Shown here piece after piece: positions 56,854-64,000 of a stretch of DNA of 64,000 bases. Location: NCBI RefSeq assembly GCF_963678635.1, contig NC_087066.1, forward strand, positions 3,536,485 to 3,600,484, written 5' to 3'. How positions within the stretch are numbered: position 1 is the stretch's first letter; each line of letters begins with the position of its first letter. The translations under genes were made by a program, and so were the position numbers. Under the pieces are notes generated by a model. That model was not told where the DNA came from and searched no databases. It worked only from the letters and a program-made list of their open reading frames with translations. The stretch is from Symsagittifera roscoffensis. Taxonomy: Eukaryota; Xenacoelomorpha; Acoela; Convolutidae.

Positions 56854-57030
56854 CTGATTGGATACGACAACTTGAACAAAAATGAACATTTTTGTGATTG
56901 GAAACGACAATGTGTAAAATGGAGCTTTGTTTCCAATTGGACACAAGTTTTCTATAAGAATTCCATAAAAGGAAACTGAAATCTGATTGGACACGACTAC
57001 AATCCAAATAAGAAAATTCACTCTGATTGG
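56854..57030 (+). promoter_or_regulatory. Cluster of inverted CCAAT (NF-Y-type) boxes
   Basis: CTGATTGG occurs at 56854-56861, 56983-56990 and 57023-57030, with GTGATTGG at 56894-56901 and ATTGG at 56936-56940. CTGATTGG is the reverse form of the NF-Y consensus. Several are followed by (g)a(t/a/c)acgac, giving a loose repeated unit. The cluster ends about 200 bp upstream of the first plus-strand gene (57226), a natural place for a promoter of the structural genes. Confidence 0.5.
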
Positions 57031-57225
57031 TTAAACTCACACATTCCAGTTGAAGGTACCCCTCTCTCTTAACTAAAAATCATTTTATTTTCAACTTAAC
57101 TACCGTCAACTACCTCCTCTCTCAGCTCTAAATACATTAATTTCAAGTTAACCACCTTCAACTTTCTCCCTCTCAACTGTTAACTTTGTTTATACTGTGT
57201 GTCGTTAACTCAACTTATTGCTCAA

Positions 57226-57695
57226 AATGATCTTCTCAATACAAAACAACAACCTTATGTTCTCAGTAGAATTTTTGGCTGATTTGTACAAATCCAAGTG
57301 GGAAAAACAGTTTGTGGAGTTTTTCTGTCACGAATGGACATCCCAATCAAAGTCTGGCACACGCTGGAAGTGTTGCGCAGGGATTTTAACGAACATTATA
57401 TAACGCAAGTACCCCCTACAGAGAACCAACTTGGAGACATGCAATTGATGGAGGAATGAACTACCCCGAAACTCCTGACTGTAGATATGCGGCTCAATCA
57501 TTCGACGATTTCCTCTTTCCTTGGGAAGAGGGATCTGTAGACAACCAAATTACAATCGAAGAAGATGAGGGGTTCTCTGAGCCAAGAACTTCAGTCATCG
57601 AACCACCAGTGATGGATGCAAGACCAGCTTTGCGCTCCAATGAGAACTTGCAAAATTTTGAGAACTCAGCTACTCGACAACTCTTTGATTTGTAA
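57226..57695 (+). pseudogene. Unrecognised element protein, two frameshifts
   Basis: ATG at 57226 follows the CCAAT cluster. Protein-like sequence moves between frames: first frame to about 57340 (MFSVEFLADLYKSKWEKQF), second frame about 57337-57453 (beginning MDIPIKVWHTLEVLRRDF, ending LGDMQLMEE), third frame to the TAA at 57693-57695 (NYPETPDCRYAAQSFDDF, an acidic stretch, then ATRQLFDL). The pieces fit end to end, so this was one protein of roughly 150 residues now split by two small indels. I recognise no domain. Its place just ahead of the capsid-class gene suggests a structural or assembly role, which is a guess. Confidence 0.55.
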
Positions 57696-57878
57696 ATAAG
57701 TTGGTTATTGTCTTGTGTTTTGTAATTTGACTTCTTTGCATCTATTAATTGTATTATAAAGAGATAGAGACAAAGAGATCATAGAAAAGTTTATTAAGAA
57801 ATTTCAAAGGTGAAACTTTGTTAAAAAGGAAACTAATTATGCATCTGGTAAATACTTTTATAGAATTTTATTAGAAGA

Positions 57879-58957
57879 ATGTTCAAAGAAGAAAAAGCAG
57901 ATCATAAAGCAAAATCGGAGGAAGATTCAGATGAGGAACCACAAACTTACTTGACTTATGTAAACAATCTACCACATTCTCTATTCTCCAACTGTGAAGT
58001 TTATTTTAACAATACAATGGTTTACAATGCCAATGGATTATATCCTCATAAGGCACAGATATCGAACGAATTCAACTCGTCAGCAGTGAGCAATAAAGGG
58101 ATACTTGCCTGTCATGGAGACAGTTTTGAAAAATATCCTGATTCATTTGAAATGCATTCATTCTCTGATAGAGCAAATTCTTGGGAACAGGGATAACTTT
58201 TTCACTCTATGGGAGGCTCTCCATTGATTTGCTTACTTGCGAAAAGTTGTTGCTACCAAATACCAAAGTTCGAAATAAATTTATTCGAGCTAGATCTAAT
58301 TTTACATGCTATCTGATAATCCAAATGTCAGTCTGAAAATTGTTGATTGTTCGTTGTTTACTAGAAGAATTTTACTGAACCTAATCATCAATACTTGCGA
58401 TGGAATCTGGAAAAAGAACCTGCTCGATACATTTACATGGAAACTATAGCAAGAACCTTTATCATTCCTCCTCGTCAAAACCAATTCATCCTAGAATTTA
58501 TATTCATTAGCGCTCCAATAAGAAGAGTAGCTGTTGCAATGAATACAATTTCAGCGGCTGCAGGATCTTTTCATGAAAACCCTTTGAGCTATCAGCAATT
58601 TCATTTAAGAGAACTTAGAATTATTGGGGCTGGAAAAGCAATTGTTTCATTAGATACAACTTCGCCTTGTCGACCTTATGTTCGAAAATGAACGCAATGC
58701 AGTTTAACGAAGAGTTCCCAGCTCTTCTTATAGAAGATTTTAAAAATCACTATATTCTAGTTTTTGACTTGACTTCACTACAGGATGCAGCTGAACAGTT
58801 GCACTATCCAGAACTTAGTGGAGAAAGCTTGAGATTAGAAATGTTTTTCCAGTTTCCCTTGGAGCAAGTAACGGAAGTGATAGTCTTGGGAGAAAGACTA
58901 TCAAATGTTCAAATTGACAATTTCGGAACAGTCGCTAAAAACGTTCAGTTTTTTTGA
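57879..58957 (+). pseudogene. F54H12.2-type protein (probable capsid-class), broken
   Basis: Three recognisable blocks in different frames: 57879-58196 (LTYVNNLPHSLFSNCEVYFN, then LYPHKAQISNEF), 58395-58691 (RTFIIPPRQNQFILEFIF, then HENPLSYQQFHLRELRI), and 58667-58957 (YILVFDLTSLQDAAEQ, then GESLRLEMFFQFPLEQVTEV). This order matches the family NCBI labels 'F54H12.2-like', abundant in invertebrate genomes next to this polymerase type. The region 58197-58394 continues the protein in other frames and contains stops. The N-LPHSLFS-x-V-x-FN-type segment resembles the start of viral double-jelly-roll major capsid proteins, so a virion structural role is likely but inferred. At least four frame changes make it non-functional. 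Confidence 0.65.
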
Positions 58958-59195
58958 GTTTTCAGGTTCCTATAAAAAAATTGTAGCTTTTTTGGGACTT
59001 TTCCATGTTATTGTATCTGCACTATCTATTTTGTTTTTCTTCAGACCTAAACCTCCAGAAAATGCAGATAATGAATGCTGTTTAAATGAAAACCCAAGAA
59101 AATTCTTCAATTTAGACAGTAAACCAGTGTTCAATAACTTTTGCCCAGTTCACAAGTTTTGTGTATGGGACTTTGTTGATTCAATACCTAAATGA
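58905..59195 (+). CDS. Small putative membrane protein of the virus-like element
   Basis: 96-codon frame overlapping the end of the preceding gene in another frame. One clear hydrophobic segment at residues 26-46 (IVAFLGLFHVIVSALSILFFF) followed by a Cys-containing tail (ECCLNENPRKF, NFCPVHKFCVWDF). This suggests a single-pass membrane protein with cysteines that could form disulphides or bind metal. No family recognised. The start is uncertain: coding may begin later, near 58967. Position between capsid-class and protease genes fits a virion or assembly component. Confidence 0.4.
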   Translation: MFKLTISEQSLKTFSFFEFSGSYKKIVAFLGLFHVIVSALSILFFFRPKPPENADNECCLNENPRKFFNLDSKPVFNNFCPVHKFCVWDFVDSIPK

Positions 59196-59261
59196 GCGTA
59201 AGTTAATAACTTTAGTTTTTTTTAACTCGAATTACAATATCAAACTTTCTATTTTTTTGTT

Positions 59262-59687
59262 TTGGATGAAAATCAGCTAACAGTTGCAAAGATGGATAAT
59301 TTTTCACTTCTGCAAATCATTGAAAGAATTCCTGAACTCAGGTTCAAGTACATGGGATCTTACACCTATGATAAAGTACCTCAACTAACAAGATATTCTT
59401 TTGCAATTGTTAACTCAGCTCCAAGCAACGATAGAAGGGAGCAATGATGATAGCTCCATCGGACAACACTTACTTTTTCGCTGATTCTTTGGGTCGAAAA
59501 AGAACAGCTTATTCCTTTCTAACAAAAAAGTATCGGCTAATGGTTCCCCGAAAGCTACAAGAAACTGATAATTTTTTGTGGTTTTTACGAAATTTATTCA
59601 GCATTTCTTCTTTTTAAATTCTACCAGACAAACTTGAATAATAATCATGATGTGCATATTTTGAATTTTATAAGTAATTTTATGTGA
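59262..59687 (+). pseudogene. Adenovirus-like cysteine protease (C5-type), broken
   Basis: Start ATG 59262. First frame to 59447 includes ELRFKYMGSYTYDKVPQLTR and SFAIVNSAPSN. A second frame from about 59445 has MMIAPSDNTYFFADSLGR, the FADS(L/F)G-type segment carrying the family's acidic catalytic residue. A third frame from 59577 has CGFYEIYSAFLLF, which supplies the CGFY catalytic cysteine, and ends at TGA 59685-59687. The catalytic His-Trp pair expected just before the second block is missing: the text reads gagcaatgatgatag, a small deletion at that point. In Polintons and adenoviruses this enzyme matures virion proteins. This copy is dead: one deletion across the His, and a T-run (59572-59577) shift before the Cys. 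Confidence 0.7.
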
Positions 59688-59779
59688 ATGTGTAGTTTTT
59701 TTTATTTGTATGTGTAAATTATGGCAGTAAATTTACTATAAGATGCGGTGATTTATATATTTTCATTGTAATTGAATTT

Positions 59780-60290
59780 TTTTCCCCAAAAAGTTTGGTT
59801 TTTTCGAAATCTCTGTAGGTTTCAGCATTGTTTCACATAGATAGAAAGTAAGATTATCTATTAAATTAGGTCAAATAATAGCTAACCTTATAGTGTTTTC
59901 AAGTTTTTTTTGATAAAAAATCCAAGTTTTTGCACAAAAAATCTTGCCATTGACTTACCATGCACCAAAAAACTAAAAATATAACCTTATTTCTACAATC
60001 TTCAAATAATTAACAATTAATTATTCCTAATTAGATAACGCGCGCCGAGATTTTTGCGAAAAAAAACTAAACATTTCCACACAAAAATCAAAAAAAAAAA
60101 TTTCTTACCAGTATCTTACCATCACACTGAAACCTACCATTGGTATTCCCTATCTTATTACATTGTAGACTCTATACCCAATGTTAATACATAGCATGGA
60201 GGACCGGAAATCTATAACGTATCTTAAAACATGGGGTCCTCCATGCATCCCCCCCCCCCACTTAACCTCCAACATCTACTACTTCTCACG
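59780..60290 (-). repeat. Right terminal inverted repeat of the virus-like element
   Basis: Reverse complement of 50603-51145: gaaatctctgtaggtttcag, ataacgcgcgccgagattt, ccatgcatcccccccccc and finally ctccaacatctactacttct. Identity to the left arm is high but not perfect. Confidence 0.85.
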
Positions 60291-60320
60291 TATAATCTGC
60301 ATTTGCAGAATATTTGCATG

Positions 60321-60464
60321 CGATAATGCTTAATAGTTCACTGATAACTATGAATACAGAACCAGGAATAATTTGAAAAAAGCTTTTTTAGTCAAAAGAT
60401 TTCCTGGTCAAAAATAGTGGCCTGATTCTTTTTGACAGGTCAAAGATCATATCCCCATATCTAA
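60321..60464 (+). repeat. Direct repeat flanking the virus-like element, right copy
   Basis: Direct copy of 50473-50602, separated from the right terminal inverted repeat by about 30 bp (cgtataatctgcatttgcag onward). It carries a small insertion around 60387-60402 (agcttttttagtcaaaaga) relative to the left copy. Confidence 0.85.
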
Positions 60465-60875
60465 ACTGATTCATCAAGGCACGAAAAAGAGAAACTAACT
60501 CTGGCAACATCGCAATCGCGTGTAACTTTTTCGACAAAAAAATTGAGGACAAATTTTAATGATTGATCTAAGGTTACATAGCCTTAACGGAGCTTTTGAA
60601 CTTTGAAGTATTTGAATAATTCTCAAACTCTTGAAGCAATTTTCCTAATTTTTTCGGACTAATCTTTTACAGCCGTTTTGTGAACTCATTCAGCTCACGT
60701 TAAATTGAAATAAATTGAGTTTTCAAATCAAAGCTTACTGTTTTAGCTACTGTTGCTCTACAGAGAAAAGTTGCAATTTTTGTTCTCATTTTTCATCAGC
60801 TACACCTCGCATATAATGCTTGGAATCGTATCTGCAAACATGAATAGTCGCTTGGTTTCACACCACAACTTCGTG
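60465..60875. other. Intergenic DNA, no gene seen
   Basis: A/T-rich spacer between the virus-like element and the motif array upstream of the helicase gene. No open frame worth calling. Confidence 0.5.
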
Positions 60876-61160
60876 CGGCGACAAATCGTAAGAGACAACA
60901 ATTTGTAAAAGGCGACAATTCGTAACAAGCGACAACTTATAACAACAGTTTAAGTGGCAAACACTACTTTTTGCGCACTATTTCTCTCGTGCTGGATGTA
61001 AGCGCAGCTGAGCGAACCGGAGCAAGCGTATTTATTTTGCCAATGCCTTTTTGCGAATTGTCGCCTGTTACGAATTGTCGCCTGTTACGTAACAGTCGAC
61101 AAATCGTTGCGAGTTGTCGCCTGTTACGAATTGTCGACTGTTACGAATTGTCGCCTTACC
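60876..61160. repeat. Array of GGCGACAATTCGTAACA motifs in both orientations
   Basis: The 17-mer GGCGACAATTCGTAACA and variants occur head-to-tail in one orientation at 60876-60950 (gcgacaaatcgtaag, ggcgacaattcgtaacaag, gcgacaacttataac) and in the opposite orientation at 61058-61160 (tgttacgaattgtcgcc and variants, about five copies). A related gacaactcgcaaaa cluster lies at 36838-36890. It ends about 200 bp upstream of the helicase gene start. Confidence 0.7.
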
Positions 61161-61364
61161 CCACAATTTATGCTCTTCTGTTTTGAAATGTAAGTTAAAT
61201 TTTTGTTCATTTTAAACGACATATGTTAATGCTGTTTTATGATACGGTCTTCACCCCCCATAAACGGTAAAAACAAACATACAAAAACGCAAACATGAAT
61301 TTTGAAGAAAAGGCTAAGTTTTTTATTTAGGTTACAAGATTTTTCAGCTTGACTTTGAGGTGAA

Positions 61365-64000
61365 ATGGATTCTTCTATCCAAAAATCGGAAAGGGATAAG
61401 GCAGCGCTGGCCATGAAAACAGGAGAAAAAGAAGAATCAGAAGATGAAAAAGAAGAATATAAAAACAACGACGACCACGATGACGAAATTGAAGAAGAAG
61501 GAGAAGAAGAAGAAGAAAACAATGAAGAAGAAGAAGAAGAAGAAGAAAACAATGAAGAAGAAGAAGAAGAAGAAGAAAACAATGAAGAAGAAGAAGAAGA
61601 AGAAGAATTTGAAAATGAAGATGAAGAGGAAGACGACGACAACAGCAATGATAAAAAAGACAAAGAAGAAAACTATGAAGAAGAAGAAGAAGAAGAAGAA
61701 GAAGATGATGATGATGAAGAAGAAGATGATGATGATGATGATGATGAAGAAGAAGAAGAAGAAGAAGAAGATGATGATGATGAAGAAGAAGATGATGATG
61801 ATGATGATGAAGAAGAAGTAGATGATGAAGATGATGAAGGAGAAGAAGAAGTTGACCCAATTTCCTCAAGTGACTCAGCTTCAGCTATCTCTACACCCGG
61901 CTCAAGTCCACTTCAGTATAACTTGACTACAGAGAACGAAGCTATCAAAACCGACCAAATGATTGAAACCAGTCCAAGTGGGATAGAACACACTTCTCAA
62001 GCCCACATTAATTTCCCTGAAGCGACATGTTCATCAACTGAAGATCCATTTTCGAATCAATTGCCCTCACTTTTTTCTGACAATGAAACTTCCCCAATTG
62101 GAATGGAAATCGATTACGCGGATGATGACTCCAAAAAGAAAAGTCGTAAGCGTCCAAGTTCAAGCTCGGCTTGTACGGCTCCCCTTCGAGAAAAGTATTT
62201 GCAGACTACCGTGGAATCGCTGACTCACGAACTGGACAAGCTAGAGATCCACTGGCCCGGAGATGGAAGAGCTAAATTTGACGACGAAAAAAAATTGAAG
62301 CAATTTATGGAGTACCAGTATCCTGACTGGAAAAATCCAGGGAAGGTAACTTCGATACCCTGTGTCAGGATCCCTCGCATGATAGTTAGAAACGACCAGC
62401 TGAGCGAAAAACTGCAGAAACAATATAAATCGCTGCAGAAAGGAGACAAGGCAGAAAATGACATTTACAGGCTGTTTGTGAACGAAGTCTCCACAGATGA
62501 TTGCGGAATCATGATTTTCCCAAATGTCGATGGAAGTCACATTTTTGAAAAAGGAGGACCAGGCAGCGTAGAAATTGACTTGATAGTTGCACACCCAACG
62601 AAAGGGATTTTCGTCTTCAATATCAAAAACGAGCAAAAAGTAAATATCCAAAAGCTTCGAACAGATATTCGAAAGCACACTGACTTCATACGCCATATAA
62701 TGTGTTATGGTGGTCGCGCTAGTGGTTCATCGGAAAGGATAATTGAAATGAAGGATCTCAATGATGTTCCAATTCACTCTGTCATTTGTTATCTGCCTGG
62801 TCATAACTCGTCAATTGTCAAGCTTGCAGATGAAATCAATTTGTACGCCTTGCAACAAAAACAACTTGGCCGGCAGCCTGACCAAGTGATTGTATTTCAA
62901 AAGGCAGAGCTTAGCAACTTCGCAGTACGCTGGGCCGAGACAATTCCTAAACTTCGCAGAATGGAAAAAACAGACAGCTTCGACACTTTAGTTGCCCGCC
63001 TTGGTGCCCTGAACTCAATGGAGGGAAGCAGCTCACTTCTCCACCAAAAGTTCGTCTCTAATGACATTCAAGCTATTCAAGTAAAAAAAAGCAAACTAGA
63101 GCCAATGCTTGCAGATCAAATTGATGGAATTTTCCCTGAAGAAAATGCTCAGTGGCAACAGGATCTGATAACGACCTCAAAAACACTGTACAATGTGTCT
63201 GACAAAGGAAAAATACCTGTAATTCTGTGGACGAAAGAACAATTGGAAATCATAGGGGCAGTCTTTAAAGGACTCACAGACCCTTCAAAAGAGAATAAAC
63301 CTCTTCGCATAAATGTACGAGGGGCAAAAGGAACTGGCAAGACTATGCTGATGGTTCATTTAGCCCAATTAGCCAGGTGCATCTATCAAAATCAGCAAAC
63401 AGAGGGTCAAGTTATTGTATGCGACGGTTCTACCAGAGCTAAACTTCTGTTTTCATATCTGGAGCAAGCATTTCAGGGATCAGGTATTAAATTAATGAAA
63501 CACGTCCCTAAAGTTTCCGAACATATAAAAAAGAGTATCATTTTTGTCGACGAAGATCCTTTCACATTCCGTAATGGTGAAGCAGAACTGTCAAGCTGGA
63601 TAGGCACTGAAGCTCATATATGTATTTTCTCATCGAAGCACCAAAGTATACCAAAGATAGGGCTGCAGAACAATTTAACCACTTTCTACTTGTCGTACAC
63701 AATGAGGTCAACAAAACAACTTCAAATGTTTACTAATAAGGTTATCAGTAACTCAGCCCCAGGTTACAGAGATTTTAGCGGGTTGCCATGTCACAGTCTA
63801 GATGGCACCAACCGACCAGACATCATTTACGAACCATCTACAAATGCATCTGAATTTTCGAAAAAATGTGTCGAGACAGTAATGAAATACGTTGCGTTGT
63901 CAAGTAGCATTCTTGTTATAATAGAATTCCTATCGCCACAATGCCAAATTGAAATCCTCTCAATTTTAGAAGCGAAAAAAGTTGCTTTGCTATCAACTTC
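61365..64000 (+). CDS. NERD-domain nuclease / superfamily 1 helicase-like protein, 3' end outside window
   Basis: One uninterrupted frame of 878 codons to the window edge. The ATG has a strong context (gaaATGG) and an in-frame TGA lies at 61356-61358, so this is the first possible start; a pyrimidine-AG acceptor (61347) just upstream may end a 5' UTR intron. Residues 23-164 are almost pure Glu/Asp; a Ser-rich spacer follows; KKKSRKR at about 257-263 is a likely nuclear signal. Residues ~355-450 look like a NERD nuclease-related domain: GDKAEND (360-366), then VEIDLIVAHP (Asp405) and a beta strand ending NIKN (Lys421), the D-x(n)-x-K pattern of this nuclease fold. Then a P-loop ATPase: GAKGTGKT (653-660), FVDEDPF (Asp729-Glu730), FSSKHQSI (755-762, helicase motif III-like) and MRSTKQL (780-786, motif IV-like). 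Likely a DNA/RNA-processing enzyme; substrate unknown. Single large exon, unlike the intron-rich calmodulin-like gene. Confidence 0.85.
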   Translation, partial: MDSSIQKSERDKAALAMKTGEKEESEDEKEEYKNNDDHDDEIEEEGEEEEENNEEEEEEEENNEEEEEEEENNEEEEEEEEFENEDEEEDDDNSNDKKDKEENYEEEEEEEEEDDDDEEEDDDDDDDEEEEEEEEDDDDEEEDDDDDDEEEVDDEDDEGEEEVDPISSSDSASAISTPGSSPLQYNLTTENEAIKTDQMIETSPSGIEHTSQAHINFPEATCSSTEDPFSNQLPSLFSDNETSPIGMEIDYADDDSKKKSRKRPSSSSACTAPLREKYLQTTVESLTHELDKLEIHWPGDGRAKFDDEKKLKQFMEYQYPDWKNPGKVTSIPCVRIPRMIVRNDQLSEKLQKQYKSLQKGDKAENDIYRLFVNEVSTDDCGIMIFPNVDGSHIFEKGGPGSVEIDLIVAHPTKGIFVFNIKNEQKVNIQKLRTDIRKHTDFIRHIMCYGGRASGSSERIIEMKDLNDVPIHSVICYLPGHNSSIVKLADEINLYALQQKQLGRQPDQVIVFQKAELSNFAVRWAETIPKLRRMEKTDSFDTLVARLGALNSMEGSSSLLHQKFVSNDIQAIQVKKSKLEPMLADQIDGIFPEENAQWQQDLITTSKTLYNVSDKGKIPVILWTKEQLEIIGAVFKGLTDPSKENKPLRINVRGAKGTGKTMLMVHLAQLARCIYQNQQTEGQVIVCDGSTRAKLLFSYLEQAFQGSGIKLMKHVPKVSEHIKKSIIFVDEDPFTFRNGEAELSSWIGTEAHICIFSSKHQSIPKIGLQNNLTTFYLSYTMRSTKQLQMFTNKVISNSAPGYRDFSGLPCHSLDGTNRPDIIYEPSTNASEFSKKCVETVMKYVALSSSILVIIEFLSPQCQIEILSILEAKKVALLST
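61432..61856 (+). repeat. GAA/GAT codon microsatellite coding for the acidic tract
   Basis: Runs of GAA and GAT codons, including three exact 30-bp units (eight GAA codons then aacaat; aac at 61518, 61548 and 61578) and later alternating GAA and GAT blocks. Because every unit is a multiple of three, length changes keep the frame. The Ser-, Leu/His- and Lys/Met-rich frames seen on other frames of this tract are shadows. Confidence 0.9.

Larger units (their letters stand above)
50603..60290. mobile_element. Compact Maverick/Polinton-like virus-derived element, 9.7 kb, degenerate
   Basis: Bounded by terminal inverted repeats of about 0.5 kb. It carries a family B DNA polymerase with N-terminal zinc fingers (minus strand) and, divergently (plus strand), an unrecognised gene, an F54H12.2-type protein, a small membrane protein and an adenovirus-like protease. 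This gene set belongs to the Polinton/adintovirus world: self-replicating, virion-protein-encoding DNA elements. I find no retroviral-type integrase and no packaging ATPase, and at 9.7 kb it is shorter than typical 15-20 kb Polintons, so it is a reduced member or lost genes by deletion. Every major gene is broken, so this copy is not active. The left TIR tip reads gtagtagatgttggag with a G-run close by. Confidence 0.8.

Noticed and set aside
61226-61869. Ser-rich, Leu/His-rich and Lys/Met-rich frames
   Set aside because: Shadows of the GAA/GAT tract coding the acidic region of the plus-strand gene in frame 61365.

Overview
This is an AT-rich, repeat-dense piece of animal nuclear DNA. The evidence is a calmodulin-type gene split by GT-AG introns, a non-LTR retrotransposon of CR1/Jockey type, hAT transposons with 8-bp target duplications, and a Maverick/Polinton-like virus-derived element. 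I cannot name the lineage from sequence alone. There are no bacterial-style operons, no CRISPR array and no rRNA.

Layout. 1-22000 is intergenic and consists almost entirely of repeats. It holds a long foldback element (1570-3230), small inverted-repeat elements ending in TACCC...GGGTA (3427-4081, 4147-4631, 16492-17601), a perfect 1216-bp tandem duplication (7479-9910), a dispersed hairpin-bearing repeat called family A here, a mariner-like MITE (15137-15699) and a CCCGGGTTGACC-ended family called family C here. 22015-26922 (minus strand) is a four-exon calmodulin-like gene encoding 158 residues with four intact EF-hands. Six AGGTCA half-sites lie just upstream of its start codon.

27000-50400 is again repeats. 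The clearest history is a single family A copy cut first by a 7077-bp dead hAT transposon (33617-40693, recognisable target duplication) and again by a 5'-truncated LINE (about 40800-43652). A 429-bp hAT MITE with a perfect 8-bp target duplication lies at 32674-33102.

50603-60290 is a compact virus-like element with roughly 0.5-kb terminal inverted repeats. On the minus strand it carries a broken zinc-finger/protein-primed-type family B DNA polymerase gene. On the plus strand it carries broken genes for an unrecognised protein, an F54H12.2-type (probably capsid-class) protein, a small membrane protein and an adenovirus-like cysteine protease. The two arms diverge from a central region with CRE palindromes, a TATA box and a cluster of NF-Y-type CCAAT boxes. 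A direct repeat of about 130 bp lies outside each end.

61365-64000 (plus, runs off the window) is the strongest intact gene: at least 878 codons with a very acidic N-terminus, a nuclear localisation signal, a NERD-type nuclease-related domain and a superfamily 1 helicase-type P-loop ATPase. This nuclease-helicase architecture is best known in prokaryotes and is the most interesting intact gene here.
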